The notes below the pieces were generated by a model. It ran no database searches, was not told the origin of the DNA, and saw only the letters and a list, made by a program, of their open reading frames with translations. Shown one piece after another: positions 47,087 through 56,560 of a stretch of DNA of 64,000 nt (positions are counted from its first letter, which is position 1; each line of letters starts with the position of its first letter). A program made the translations under genes and the position numbers. This stretch comes from Fluviibacter phosphoraccumulans_A. GTDB taxonomy: Bacteria > Pseudomonadota > Gammaproteobacteria > Burkholderiales > Rhodocyclaceae. The stretch spans positions 62,001 through 126,000 of the forward strand of contig CP126743.1 of NCBI GenBank assembly GCA_036287865.1, read 5' to 3'.

Positions 47087-47473
47087 ATGAAACTGCTCGA
47101 CGCAGCACGCGATCAGCTTCGCCAGGTACTCGGGGTGGTGCAAACCCGCCTCGAGTTGCTCGGCCTTGAGCTCGCCGATGCACGCGACCATCTGGTTGCC
47201 CTTTTTGCCTTTACGGCAGTGGCCGTGTTTTTTTCCGGCGTCACCGTTGTTACTTTGCTTGCCTGGCTTGTCTTAGCTTATTGGGAGCAGCGTCTCGCTA
47301 TTCTTGGTGGTGCAACAGGACTTTTTGCACTCTTCGCGCTACTCGCTATCTGGCGTGCCAGTACGCATGCCAAAGCGGGTGCCGACATCTTTTCCGATTG
47401 CTTGCAGGCACTGCAAACCGATCGGGCAGCACTCAGGCCACCCGCTCAGGATACCCATGTCAGCGCTGACTGA
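47087..47473 (+). CDS. YqjE-like / phage-holin-family membrane protein
   Basis: The 128-residue protein begins with an amphipathic helix (QLRQVLGVVQTRLELLGLELADARD) and has two transmembrane helices (LFAFTAVAVFFSGVTVVTLLAWLVLAYW and LAILGGATGLFALFALLAIWRA). It matches the YqjE/holin-superfamily proteins that follow DUF883 genes. Function unknown. Overlaps the next gene by 17 bases. Intact. Confidence 0.85.
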   Translation: MKLLDAARDQLRQVLGVVQTRLELLGLELADARDHLVALFAFTAVAVFFSGVTVVTLLAWLVLAYWEQRLAILGGATGLFALFALLAIWRASTHAKAGADIFSDCLQALQTDRAALRPPAQDTHVSAD

Positions 47474-47762
47474 ACGCGCCGTCCAACGTGGACGACTGCT
47501 AGAACGCATTAACCAGCAACGCGCGGCGCTTACGCTCAGCTGCGCACCGGTGGTCGATGCCTTAAACGCAGCCGACCACGTGATTGAAGGCGCCGAACGC
47601 ACCCGCCGCTGGATTAGCGAAAACCCGATCGTAGTGGGTATTGGTCTTTTTGTTCTGGTACTCTGGCGCCCCAAAGGTGCCTTAAAACTGGCGTGCAAGG
47701 GATTGCTCGGTTGGCGCACACTCCGTCTTATCCGCCAGAAACTCGGCCCTTTATTAGCCTAA
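47457..47762 (+). CDS. YqjK-like protein
   Basis: A 101-residue product from ATG 47457 with RAVQRGRLLERINQQRAALT, an amphipathic middle (ADHVIEGAERTRRWISENP) and one hydrophobic helix (IVVGIGLFVLVLWRP). Third member of the DUF883-YqjE-YqjK group; function unknown. Its stop touches the convergent glycosylase gene. Confidence 0.78.
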   Translation: MSALTERAVQRGRLLERINQQRAALTLSCAPVVDALNAADHVIEGAERTRRWISENPIVVGIGLFVLVLWRPKGALKLACKGLLGWRTLRLIRQKLGPLLA

Positions 47763-48496
47763 GCGTCAGCGGACCAGATTCCCTGATCGATCAACTGGCG
47801 CGTTGCCGCTTCTGACCAACCTCGATTCGCAGCGGGTGATGCCGGACTCGGGTGTAACACACGGCCAATGCGTGGTTGATGCTGGCATGAAGCTAACGCC
47901 CGCATAGCCTGCGCCTCGGCATAGGCACCCACACCCACCACCCAGTCAGGCTGCATTGTCTGCACCAATGTACGTAGATGTTCATCGCAAGCAACGATTA
48001 CCGGCGCCATCTCTGCGGCTGGTAATTTGTCGGGTGTAACATTGTGCGCATAATCAAAGAACGCCAGCGGGCAATAGTTGGCCACGAAATGCTCGGCGAA
48101 AAACGCTTCCGGTGTACCAAACCGGTCGCGAAATAGACCCCATAAACGCCGGCCGCTAATTTCTGATCGGGTACAGGCCCAACCTTCGATGGGGCGCTTG
48201 GGATTCATATGCAAAGGTTGTTGAATGGGTGCGTCAATGCGTAGCCACTCATGAGCGATGCTCACCTCGCCAAAAGGCACGCCAATCTGCACCATGCCGA
48301 AAGGCCCCGGATTCATCCCCAGAAAAATCACACGGCGTGGTTGTGGCCGCCCACCCCATTGCGTTAGATATTGCGTATGCGCCGCGCCCGCATAATCGAG
48401 CGGGCTATACACATGCGTCACTGAGGCAGAAAACGACAAACCGTCCAACTGCGCAGACAGCGTTCCGGCTGCTGCGATCAGCTTCTGTGCACTCAT
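47759..48496 (-). CDS. SMUG1-type uracil-DNA glycosylase
   Basis: Probably removes uracil and oxidised pyrimidines from DNA. The 245-residue protein has the SMUG1 catalytic segment VIFLGMNPGPFGMVQIGVPFGEV (Asn and Gly-Met pocket, near 55-77), the intercalation-side motif RSEISGRRLWGLF, VANYCPLAFFD and the histidine loop VLHPSPASPAANRGW. Such genes are uncommon but known in bacteria. It overlaps ampG by four bases. Intact, while the downstream-step enzyme gene xthA is broken. Confidence 0.83.
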   Translation of the reverse strand: MSAQKLIAAAGTLSAQLDGLSFSASVTHVYSPLDYAGAAHTQYLTQWGGRPQPRRVIFLGMNPGPFGMVQIGVPFGEVSIAHEWLRIDAPIQQPLHMNPKRPIEGWACTRSEISGRRLWGLFRDRFGTPEAFFAEHFVANYCPLAFFDYAHNVTPDKLPAAEMAPVIVACDEHLRTLVQTMQPDWVVGVGAYAEAQAMRALASCQHQPRIGRVLHPSPASPAANRGWSEAATRQLIDQGIWSADA

Positions 48497-49803
48497 GTGG
48501 CACGCGCCTCGCTGGCCGTTCCTCTATCATCGCCGGACCACGGCGCCACTTTAAACAGCAGCAACATGCCGGGAATGGCGAGAAACGCGCACAACCAGAA
48601 GAAGCCATACCAACCAATCTGCTCAACCAACCAACCCGTCGATGCATTCACCAACGTACGCGGCACTGCCGCTAGGCTAGTAAACAAAGCAAACTGTGTT
48701 GCGGTGTAGGCACGATTCGTCGAACGCGCTATGAAGGCCACGAAAGCAGCAGCACCCAGACCCACGCCCAGGGCTTCAAAACCAATCACTAACGCCAGGC
48801 TCGCCAACTCTGGTGGTCCAATCGAGGCTTGCGAACCCGCCGCTGCCAGCCAAGCGAAACCGAAAATTGATACGACTTGCACGACACCGAACAACCAGAG
48901 TGCGCGATTAATGCCCAGCTTGACCATCCACAAACCGCCGAGCAAACCGCCAATCACTGCTGGCCAGAGCCCAGCGTTCTTGGCCACTAAGCCGATATCG
49001 CTCTTGGCGTAGCCCATGTCCAGATAAAACGGTGTAGCCAATGCCGTACACAGCGAGTCACCGAGCTTGTAGCAGAAAATAAAAGCCAGCACCGTCAGTG
49101 CGCTTTTCCAGCCAGCGCGCGCCATGAATTCATTAAAGGGTTCGACAACGGCCTGTTTGAGGGTGCGCGGCGCCAGGTCATCTCCCCGTGGTTCGCTGAC
49201 CCAAAATGTCGCGATAACACCAGGTAACATAAAGGCCGCCGTAATCCAGAAAACCTCTGGCCACGGCAAATGATCGGCCAGAATCAATGACACGGAACCC
49301 GGTACGAGGCCAGCAACACGGTACGCGTTCACGAAAACGGAATTGCCCAGACCGAGTTCCTCATCGGAAAGCAGCTCCCGACGAAAAGCATCCAAGGCGA
49401 TATCCTGCGTTGCCGAAAACACCACCACTAATGCGGCGATCAACATGATGGTGCTGATTTCCGTATGCGGATCAAACCCGCCCAGCGCACCAATTGCGCC
49501 GACCAATCCTAATTGCGTCACCAACATCCAGCCACGGCGGCGTCCCAGCTTCAGGAAATTAAGGCCATAACGATCGAGCAAGGGCGCCCAGATAAACTTC
49601 CACGTGTAAGGAAACTGAATCAGCGCAAAGAGACCAATCGTTTTGAGGTTGACACCACTCGAGCGCAACCAGGCAGGCACAAGATTCAGCAGCAGATAAA
49701 GCGGCAGACCGGAAGCAAAACCAATCAGGACGCAAATAGCCATGTGGCGCGTCCAGAGAGCGCGCCACATGCTGGGTTTCTGTTCAGAACCGCTGCGGTT
49801 CAT
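48493..49803 (-). CDS. ampG: AmpG-family muropeptide transporter
   Basis: Imports anhydromuropeptides from the periplasm for wall recycling. 436 residues, about 12-14 helices of the major facilitator fold. Family segments are FASGLPLYLLLNLVPAWLRSSGVNLKTIGL near 19-48, FPYTWKFIWAPLLDRY, SATQDIALDAFRRELL and SKDxxx-like loops in the second half. Overlaps metW by four bases. Intact. Confidence 0.88.
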   Translation of the reverse strand: MNRSGSEQKPSMWRALWTRHMAICVLIGFASGLPLYLLLNLVPAWLRSSGVNLKTIGLFALIQFPYTWKFIWAPLLDRYGLNFLKLGRRRGWMLVTQLGLVGAIGALGGFDPHTEISTIMLIAALVVVFSATQDIALDAFRRELLSDEELGLGNSVFVNAYRVAGLVPGSVSLILADHLPWPEVFWITAAFMLPGVIATFWVSEPRGDDLAPRTLKQAVVEPFNEFMARAGWKSALTVLAFIFCYKLGDSLCTALATPFYLDMGYAKSDIGLVAKNAGLWPAVIGGLLGGLWMVKLGINRALWLFGVVQVVSIFGFAWLAAAGSQASIGPPELASLALVIGFEALGVGLGAAAFVAFIARSTNRAYTATQFALFTSLAAVPRTLVNASTGWLVEQIGWYGFFWLCAFLAIPGMLLLFKVAPWSGDDRGTASEARAT

Positions 49804-50426
49804 GCACGCCCCAACCGATAAATGGCGGTGTCTGCCAGGAAGTTAATGTCTTCCGTCACGCGTACCCCGTTATCCAGTGCGATCGTTTCAAGAATGACGA
49901 TACCTTGCTCACGACACAAGACTTCAAAATCAGCGATCGTAAAAAAGCGCACGTTCGGCGTATCAAACCACTGATAAGGCAGGCTCTCGGACACCGGCAT
50001 CCGCCCTTTCAAAATTGCCTTGCGGTGTGTGCAGTAACCGAAGTTCGGGAACGACACCACGGCCTCGTGTCCTACGCGTAACAACTCGTTCAACAGACCC
50101 ACCGTGTTCTGGATCATCTGTAGCGAGAGCGACATGATCACGTGATCAAAGGCGCCATCTTCAAAACCGGCCAGACCGCGCTCCAGATTCACCTGGATCA
50201 CGTTCACACCCGCCTTCACACAGGCCAGCACACCCGCCGGATCTTTTTCGATGCCGTAACCAACAACCTGCTTTTCATCCATCAACCGGCGCAGCAGCAA
50301 TCCATCGCCACAGCCCAGATCAAGTACGCGCTCACCCGGTTTGATCCAATCGGCAATGGCGTCCAGGTCGGCACGCAGATCGGCCAGATCCAGACGGGTA
50401 CTTTTCCGGAAAGGCGTCGTAGTCAT
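49800..50426 (-). CDS. metW: methionine biosynthesis methyltransferase-like protein MetW
   Basis: 208 residues with a SAM-type motif RVLDLGCGDGLLLRRLM (near 34-50), YGIEKDPAGVLACV and FDHVIMSLSLQMIQN. In proteobacteria MetW partners MetX and is needed for full homoserine acylation. The two genes overlap here by four bases. Intact. Confidence 0.92.
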   Translation of the reverse strand: MTTTPFRKSTRLDLADLRADLDAIADWIKPGERVLDLGCGDGLLLRRLMDEKQVVGYGIEKDPAGVLACVKAGVNVIQVNLERGLAGFEDGAFDHVIMSLSLQMIQNTVGLLNELLRVGHEAVVSFPNFGYCTHRKAILKGRMPVSESLPYQWFDTPNVRFFTIADFEVLCREQGIVILETIALDNGVRVTEDINFLADTAIYRLGRA

Positions 50427-51562
50427 AGCACCACCTCTTCGAAATAGGTACGCAACACAGCGTGATACTGCGCGTCATCCATCAGGAAAGAATCGTGACC
50501 ATGCACGCTATCAATCTCGGCGTAACTGACCCTGCGGCCGTTATGCACCAGGGCTGTCATGATTTCGCGACTGCGCTCCGGCGAGAAGCGCCAGTCTGTG
50601 GTGAAAGCGACCAGCAGAAAATCTGCTTTGGCTCCTGCTAAGGCGGCATCAAGACTGCCGCCAGCGCTACCGGCCGGATCAAAATAATCCAGCGCTTTAG
50701 TGGTTAGCAGATAGGTATTAGCATCGAAGTATCCGGAGAATTTTTCACCCTGATAACGCAGGTATGACTCGATCTGGAAGTCCGTTTCATAGCTGTACTT
50801 CAGTGCGCCATCTTTGAGTGAGCGTCCGAATTTCTCGGCCATCTGGTCATCCGACAAATACGTAATGTGACCAAGCATGCGCGCCAGCTTGAGGCCGCGT
50901 GCCGGTACCACGCCCTGCTCGTAATAGTGGCCACCATGAAACTCGGGATCTGTGAGAATGGCCTGACGTGCCACTTCATTAAAGGCAATGTTCTGCGCCG
51001 TGAGTGTCGGTGCCGAAGCAATCACCACGGCATGTTGCAAGCGGTCCGGATAAGACAACGTCCACTGCAGTGCCTGCATGCCACCCAGCGAGCCACCAAC
51101 AACCGCTGCCCAACTAGCAACGCCCAAACGGTCAGCCAGACGCGCCTGTGCAACTACCCAGTCTTCAAAGGTTATCACCGGAAAATCAGCACCATACAAC
51201 TTGCCGGTTTTAGGGTTGACCGTATTGGGTCCGCTGGAGCCGTAACAGCCGCCCAGGTTATTAACGCCCACAACAAAGAATTTGTTTGTATCAAGCGGCT
51301 TACCGGGCCCCACGAGGTTATCCCACCAACCCAGCGAGCCATTCTTATCTGCTGCATCGGTATAACCTGCTACATGATGATTGCCCGATAGGGCGTGGCA
51401 GACCAGTACGGCATTGCTGGCATCGGCATTCAGCGTGCCATAGGTTTCGTACACCAGCGAAAATTCGGGCAGCACGGCACCGCTCTTCAATGGCAGCGGC
51501 ACTGCACAGTGGAAAGTCTGAGGTTGGACCAGGCCTACCGAGCCAGGAAGGACGTCGTTCAT
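50423..51562 (-). CDS. metX: homoserine O-acyltransferase MetX
   Basis: Acylates homoserine (succinyl or acetyl) for methionine synthesis. 379 residues of the alpha/beta-hydrolase fold: SLVYETYGTLNAD, HALSGNHHVAGY, the nucleophile elbow VVGGSLGGMQALQW (Ser near 150), the acid in VAFTTDWRFSPERSREI and the His in DSVHGHDSFLMDD. When paired with MetW the acyl donor is often succinyl-CoA; that choice is not settled by what I see. Intact. Confidence 0.94.
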   Translation of the reverse strand: MNDVLPGSVGLVQPQTFHCAVPLPLKSGAVLPEFSLVYETYGTLNADASNAVLVCHALSGNHHVAGYTDAADKNGSLGWWDNLVGPGKPLDTNKFFVVGVNNLGGCYGSSGPNTVNPKTGKLYGADFPVITFEDWVVAQARLADRLGVASWAAVVGGSLGGMQALQWTLSYPDRLQHAVVIASAPTLTAQNIAFNEVARQAILTDPEFHGGHYYEQGVVPARGLKLARMLGHITYLSDDQMAEKFGRSLKDGALKYSYETDFQIESYLRYQGEKFSGYFDANTYLLTTKALDYFDPAGSAGGSLDAALAGAKADFLLVAFTTDWRFSPERSREIMTALVHNGRRVSYAEIDSVHGHDSFLMDDAQYHAVLRTYFEEVVL

Positions 51563-51574
51563 TGTTCTAATCAG

Positions 51575-53329
51575 TTAATGCGCCGAGTGATCAGCCGGTA
51601 AATTCAGGCGACGAATCTGCTCGCGGATCTGCGCAGGGTCGTCCAGGCGCAGCAATTTGCGCACCATAGGGGCTAATTGTCCTACATCCGCGGTCAGAAC
51701 CTGCTGTTTCACTTCCAAAATCTGAGACGGATGCATCGAAAAATAACGCAGCCCCATACCCAGCAGCAAACGGGTGAGCTTCGGATTCCCCGCTAACTCA
51801 CCGCAAATCGACACCGGCACACCAGCCTTTTCACCACCGGCCAATGTATGAGCAATCAGCATCAATACCGCTGGATGCAATGAATCATAAAGACCGGCGA
51901 CTTCTTCATCGCCACGATCAATGGCCAGCGTATATTGCGTCAGATCGTTCGTGCCGATCGACAAGAAATCCAGGCGCTTGAGGAACATGTTCAGGGCCAG
52001 GGCTGCTGCTGGTATCTCGATCATGCCACCGAGCTGAATGTCTTCACCGTAAGCGACGCGCAGATCCTTAAGGTCTTCACGCGCTTTATCCAACGCGGCT
52101 CGCGTGGCCTCAACTTCCAGTGCATTGGAAATCATGGGGATCAGAATACGCACCGGGCCAGAACGTGCCGCGCGCAAAATCGCGCGCAACTGGACGCCAA
52201 ACATGGCGGGTTCGGAGAGAGACAGACGTATACCGCGCAAGCCCAACGCCTGGTTGGTGGCGCTACGCGCCTGATCCAGCGCCTTGTCAGCGCCCAGGTC
52301 ATACGTACGAATGACGACCGGCTTACCGGCCATACCTTTAACCACTTTGCGATAGGCTTCAAACTGCTCGTCTTCCGAAGGGATCTCGCGACGATTCAAA
52401 AAGAGAAACTCGGTCCGGAACAGTCCTACGCCATCCGCGCCATTGTCCTTCACTGCCTGCACGTCATCTGGCAGTTCGATATTCGCCATGAGATCGACAC
52501 GCACATCATCGAGCGTGAGCGGGTCCGCTTTTTTCAGGCGTTTGAGTTTGCTGCGTTCCAGTTCAATCTGGGTCTTACGCAGCCTGTACTCTTCCAGAAC
52601 ACGCTCATCGGGATTAACAATGATAACGCCACGGAAGCCATCAACGATCAGCAACTCACCATCGCGAATTGCCTCACGGGCACCGCGTAAACCCACCACG
52701 GCAGGAATGACCATGCTACGCGCCAGAATGACGGTGTGCGATGTCGCACCCCCCACATCTGTCACAAACGCTGCAAAGCGGTGTTCCTTAAAACTGATCA
52801 GATCAGATGGTGGCAAATCATGCGCCACGATAATCTGCTCTTCTTCTTTAACACCTTTGGCGCTCTTACTGGTTTTGCCAATCTTGCCAGTGCGACCCAT
52901 CAGCTCCTTGATGACGCGCTCAACCACCTGCACCACATCAGCTTTACGCTCACGCAAATAGTGATCATCGATGGCATCGAACTGCTTCACCAGATAATCC
53001 ATCTGCTGCACCAGCGCCCACTCGGCATTGCAGCCACGCTCACGAATCAGGGTTTTGGGTACGTCCACCAATTCGGGATCTTGCAGAATCAGAGCATGCA
53101 CATCGATAAAGGCACGCATTTCGGCGGCAGACTCTGCCATTTCGTTACGCAACTCATCGAGTTCATTTCGCACACGATCAACGGCCGCTTCAAAACGCGC
53201 CACTTCTTTTTCCAGCTGACGTCCGGGCAACGTTAAGTGAGCAACCTCCAGCGTCGCATGTGACAGCAATTGGGCCCGACCGATGGCGATACCACCGGAA
53301 ACACCCAGGCCGTGGAGGGTAAAGCTCAT
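51575..53329 (-). CDS. ptsI: PTS enzyme I
   Basis: Phosphoenolpyruvate-protein phosphotransferase, first step of the PTS. 584 residues: the N-terminal HPr-binding helices, the phosphohistidine in DVGGATSHTVILARSM (near 190), and the PEP-binding TIM barrel with DGVGLFRTEFLFLNR, GLRGIRLSLSEP and FLSIGTNDLTQYTLAIDRGD. Six bases after ptsH. Intact. Confidence 0.96.
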   Translation of the reverse strand: MSFTLHGLGVSGGIAIGRAQLLSHATLEVAHLTLPGRQLEKEVARFEAAVDRVRNELDELRNEMAESAAEMRAFIDVHALILQDPELVDVPKTLIRERGCNAEWALVQQMDYLVKQFDAIDDHYLRERKADVVQVVERVIKELMGRTGKIGKTSKSAKGVKEEEQIIVAHDLPPSDLISFKEHRFAAFVTDVGGATSHTVILARSMVIPAVVGLRGAREAIRDGELLIVDGFRGVIIVNPDERVLEEYRLRKTQIELERSKLKRLKKADPLTLDDVRVDLMANIELPDDVQAVKDNGADGVGLFRTEFLFLNRREIPSEDEQFEAYRKVVKGMAGKPVVIRTYDLGADKALDQARSATNQALGLRGIRLSLSEPAMFGVQLRAILRAARSGPVRILIPMISNALEVEATRAALDKAREDLKDLRVAYGEDIQLGGMIEIPAAALALNMFLKRLDFLSIGTNDLTQYTLAIDRGDEEVAGLYDSLHPAVLMLIAHTLAGGEKAGVPVSICGELAGNPKLTRLLLGMGLRYFSMHPSQILEVKQQVLTADVGQLAPMVRKLLRLDDPAQIREQIRRLNLPADHSAH

Positions 53330-53334
53330 AGACC

Positions 53335-53610
53335 TTACTCGCCTTCGCCGAAGTAATCGTTAATCAAGCCCACCAACCCAGTCATTGCCGCTTCGGCATC
53401 ATCACCGATGGTCTCGATTGTTACGGAGGTCCCTTTGCCTGCCGCCAGCATCATCACACCCATGATGCTTTTGCCGTTAACACGCCGGCCGTTACGCTCC
53501 AACCAGACTTCACTCTGGAAGGTGCTCGCCAGTTGCGTAAACTTGGCTGATGCGCGGGCATGCAGGCCCAGCTTGTTAATAATTTCGATGTCCTGGCGCA
53601 GCGTAGTCAT
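53335..53610 (-). CDS. ptsH: phosphocarrier protein HPr
   Basis: 91 residues with the phosphorylated histidine in NKLGLHARASAKF (His17) and the regulatory-serine region GRRVNGKSIMGVMMLAAGKGT (Ser48). Follows the EIIA gene by 27 bases and precedes ptsI. Intact. Confidence 0.95.
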   Translation of the reverse strand: MTTLRQDIEIINKLGLHARASAKFTQLASTFQSEVWLERNGRRVNGKSIMGVMMLAAGKGTSVTIETIGDDAEAAMTGLVGLINDYFGEGE

Positions 53611-53637
53611 AAAGGAGCTCTCTTAAAAACCAATCCA

Positions 53638-54063
53638 TCAACCGGCGTCAGCCGCCGTCATCGCTACGGTGCACTCGGTGCCCGACAGCAATGCTTTTTT
53701 AACCAGCGCTTCTAATAGCCGGTTACGATAATTAATCGCACGCAACACCATCGGCAAGCTCACACCCGAAAGCGCTTCGACCTTACCCGGCTCAATCAGA
53801 CGTGCTGCAACACGCGCTGGCGTAGCACCCAGCAAATCCGTCAGCACCAGGACACCACCGCCCTTATTCAACGTCGTGAGCAATTCACGCGCCCGGGCTT
53901 CAACATCCTCGACGGGCTCATCATGTCCTGCTGAAAGAATCGCCACGTGATCCGGCACGTTGCTGCCAAGCACATGACGTGCGCAATCAAACAGGGCTTC
54001 GCCCAGACGTCCATGCGTCAGAAGCAGAATGCCGACCGGATACGTTGTTGATGTTTCTGTCAT
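53638..54063 (-). CDS. mannose-type PTS EIIA domain protein
   Basis: A 141-residue stand-alone EIIA of the mannose/sorbose family. The phosphorylated His is at position 17 (GILLLTHGRLGEALF), with VLVLTDLLGATPARVAARL in the middle and a normal C-terminus. No EIIB, EIIC or EIID gene is in the window, so with ptsH and ptsI it looks like the regulatory PTS branch typical of betaproteobacteria. Intact. Confidence 0.92.
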   Translation of the reverse strand: MTETSTTYPVGILLLTHGRLGEALFDCARHVLGSNVPDHVAILSAGHDEPVEDVEARARELLTTLNKGGGVLVLTDLLGATPARVAARLIEPGKVEALSGVSLPMVLRAINYRNRLLEALVKKALLSGTECTVAMTAADAG

Positions 54064-54074
54064 AGCGCCTAATT

Positions 54075-55136
54075 TTATGGGGAAATTCGCCGTATATCCG
54101 GCAGTTTGCCATCATGTGGCTGAAATTTCAGCCGATCCGCCAAATTTGCTGTTGCGGACACCGTGCCATCTTCAGCCACATGGAGCACCGATGGCAGTTG
54201 CAGGCGCTGCGCCATCGTCAGCCATTCGGCGCCACTGATGAAAAAGGGTTTCGTCAGCACATCCGAGCGCACACCGGCATTTGGCCCATTCACCACGATG
54301 GTTACCGACTGCACACCCGGCGCTGGATAACCAGTTCTCGGATCGAGCAGGTGCGGATAACGCTGGCCGTCTACTTCGAAATAGCGCTGGTAATCACCCG
54401 ACGTCCCGGTCGCTTCGCCATCACGCAATTCTAACACGGCCAATGGCCCGGCGTAACGCGGTGCCTGAATAGCCACGCGCCAAGGTGCGCCATAGCGGGT
54501 ACCCAGCGCCATGACGTTGCCACCAATATTGATCAGGGCGTTATGGATGCCGGCTTCACGCAGAATCGCCGATGCCCGATCGAGCGCCGTGCCCTTCAGC
54601 GAACCACCAAAATCAAGAGCCACTTGACGATTATTTCCGCTCACCCAGGCACCCGTGTCATCTGCATCGATCTTGAGTTGCGCAATCGATGGATGCGCAC
54701 GCACCCAGGCATTGATGACCACAGGATTCGGCAACTTGGCGACATAGCTATCGGCATGAAAACCCCAGAGCGCAATCAACCGACCGATGCTCGGATCAAA
54801 CAGACCATCCGACGCTCGGGAAAAACCCTGCGCCTCCAGTAACAAAGCAGCCATTTCTCGGGACACGTGCAAACGCTGGCCCGCCGCCAGCGCATCGTTC
54901 AGTTGCGTAAGCTCGGAAGGTTGCCAGGCGTGGTACGTCCGGTGCATGCGATCAAACTCGGCCAGCACTTTGGACACTGCCTCACGCACACGGGATTCGG
55001 CAACAGCCTCAGCCACCTGCACTTCAACGCGCGTACCAAAGACAAAGGATTCGCTCACCACTGGTTTCTTATCGCCACACGCAGCCATACCCAAAGCCAT
55101 CAACGCCAACTGCACCCAGACAACCCAGCAGCGCAT
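54075..55136 (-). CDS. apbE: FAD:protein FMN transferase
   Basis: Attaches FMN to threonine of periplasmic flavoproteins. 353 residues with a lipoprotein signal (lipobox MAAC near 17-20), FGTRVEVQVAE, VALDFGGSLKGTALDRA, the magnesium/FAD region INIGGNVMALG and HLLDPRTGYPAPGVQSVTIV. The flavin-dependent target is not in the window. Follows gshA by three bases. Intact. Confidence 0.92.
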   Translation of the reverse strand: MRCWVVWVQLALMALGMAACGDKKPVVSESFVFGTRVEVQVAEAVAESRVREAVSKVLAEFDRMHRTYHAWQPSELTQLNDALAAGQRLHVSREMAALLLEAQGFSRASDGLFDPSIGRLIALWGFHADSYVAKLPNPVVINAWVRAHPSIAQLKIDADDTGAWVSGNNRQVALDFGGSLKGTALDRASAILREAGIHNALINIGGNVMALGTRYGAPWRVAIQAPRYAGPLAVLELRDGEATGTSGDYQRYFEVDGQRYPHLLDPRTGYPAPGVQSVTIVVNGPNAGVRSDVLTKPFFISGAEWLTMAQRLQLPSVLHVAEDGTVSATANLADRLKFQPHDGKLPDIRRISP

Positions 55137-55139
55137 TAC

Positions 55140-56423
55140 TTAATTCCCGAAAGGATCGGTGGCTTCCAGCTCGTAGGCAGCGGCCATCAACGCCAGACGG
55201 GCAATCACCCCATAGGCATAAAAACGATTCGGCGGCGAATCCGGATTCGCGCTGTAGTCGGGTAAGTTGCAGCCCGTTTCAAAGGCCAGGGGTTCAAAGT
55301 GCATACCCGGCGCGTTGAGGTTCTCTTCCGGGTTACGCGCATCGTGCACGCGATAGAAGCCACCCACCACAAAGCGATCCATCATGTACACCACCGGCTC
55401 GGCCACGGCATCGCGAATCGTCTCCAGCGTCGGCACGCCTTCCTGAATAATCACGGAGGACACTTCCATGCCTTCCTTGATCACGCTCATCTTGTTGCGT
55501 TGTTTGCGATTCAGACTAATCACTTCGCTCGCATCACGTACCGTCATCACGCCCATGCCATAAGTGCCGGCATCGGCCTTCACAACGACATACGGATCAG
55601 CCTCAATCTCATACTCGCGATATTTCAAACGAATACGATTGAGCAGGTCATTCACACGCGCAGCTAGACAATCTTCGCCCACGCGCTCATGGAAATTAAT
55701 ATCGTCACAAGTCGCGAAATAAGGATTGATGCGCCACGAATCGATACCCACCAACGCAGAAAAATCCGTCGCCACACGATCGTAGGCGGCAAAGTGCTGG
55801 CTCTTACGACGCACATGCCACCCGGCATGCACCGGCGGAATCAGAATCTGACCCGTTGGCGCTTGCAGGATATCTGGCACACCGGCCGACAGATCGTTAT
55901 TCAACAGCACCATGCAGGGCTCGAAACCGGCCACACCCCAGCGACCATTATTCAACTGTAGCGGTTCCAGATGCAGCGTCTGACCATCATCCAGTCCCAG
56001 CGTCACAGGTGCCGTCACTTCCGGCGACACTGAACCCAGACGCACAGTTAAGCCTGCCTGGCGCAATACACCCGCCAGCGTCGCCACATTCTTTAGGTAG
56101 AACTGGTTACGCGTATGGTTTTCCGGGATGAGCAGCATATTGCGCGCATCCGGGCAGTATTTTTCAATGGCGGTCTGAATGGCCTGGATACACAGCGGAT
56201 AAAACGCCGGATTCAGGTTATTAAAACCGCCGGGGAAGAGGTTGGTATCCACCGGCGCCAGCTTGTACCCAGCGTTACGCAAATCCACCGAGGCATAGAA
56301 CGGCGGCGTGTGATCTTGCCAGGCGTAACGAAACCAATGCTCAATAGCGGTCGTCTGATCCAAAAAGCACTGTTCCAGTGCATGAAGGGGGCCGGCCAAT
56401 GCCGTTGTCAGATTAGGAACCAT
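55140..56423 (-). CDS. gshA: glutamate-cysteine ligase, proteobacterial type
   Basis: First enzyme of glutathione synthesis. 427 residues of the beta/acidithiobacilli-type family, unrelated in sequence to enterobacterial GshA: YAWQDHTPPFYASVDLRNAGYKLAPVDTNLFPGGFNNL near 33-71, NPYFATCDDINFHERVGEDC, VVKADAGTYGMGVMTVRD and FVVGGFYRVHDARNPEENLN. Intact. Divergent from the ybiT-like gene over a 137-base gap that should hold both promoters; none was identified with confidence. Confidence 0.92.
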   Translation of the reverse strand: MVPNLTTALAGPLHALEQCFLDQTTAIEHWFRYAWQDHTPPFYASVDLRNAGYKLAPVDTNLFPGGFNNLNPAFYPLCIQAIQTAIEKYCPDARNMLLIPENHTRNQFYLKNVATLAGVLRQAGLTVRLGSVSPEVTAPVTLGLDDGQTLHLEPLQLNNGRWGVAGFEPCMVLLNNDLSAGVPDILQAPTGQILIPPVHAGWHVRRKSQHFAAYDRVATDFSALVGIDSWRINPYFATCDDINFHERVGEDCLAARVNDLLNRIRLKYREYEIEADPYVVVKADAGTYGMGVMTVRDASEVISLNRKQRNKMSVIKEGMEVSSVIIQEGVPTLETIRDAVAEPVVYMMDRFVVGGFYRVHDARNPEENLNAPGMHFEPLAFETGCNLPDYSANPDSPPNRFYAYGVIARLALMAAAYELEATDPFGN

Positions 56424-56560
56424 ACTGCCAGTTTACCCGAAGCCTACACGATCGGCGGCGCGTTCAGCCCCCGCGGCTGGTAGAATGTCGGCTTTAAAAA
56501 ATCGTCTTAGCGGCCACCCATGCTAAATCATGCCGGCCGCCACGCTTTTCTGGATCTTCA

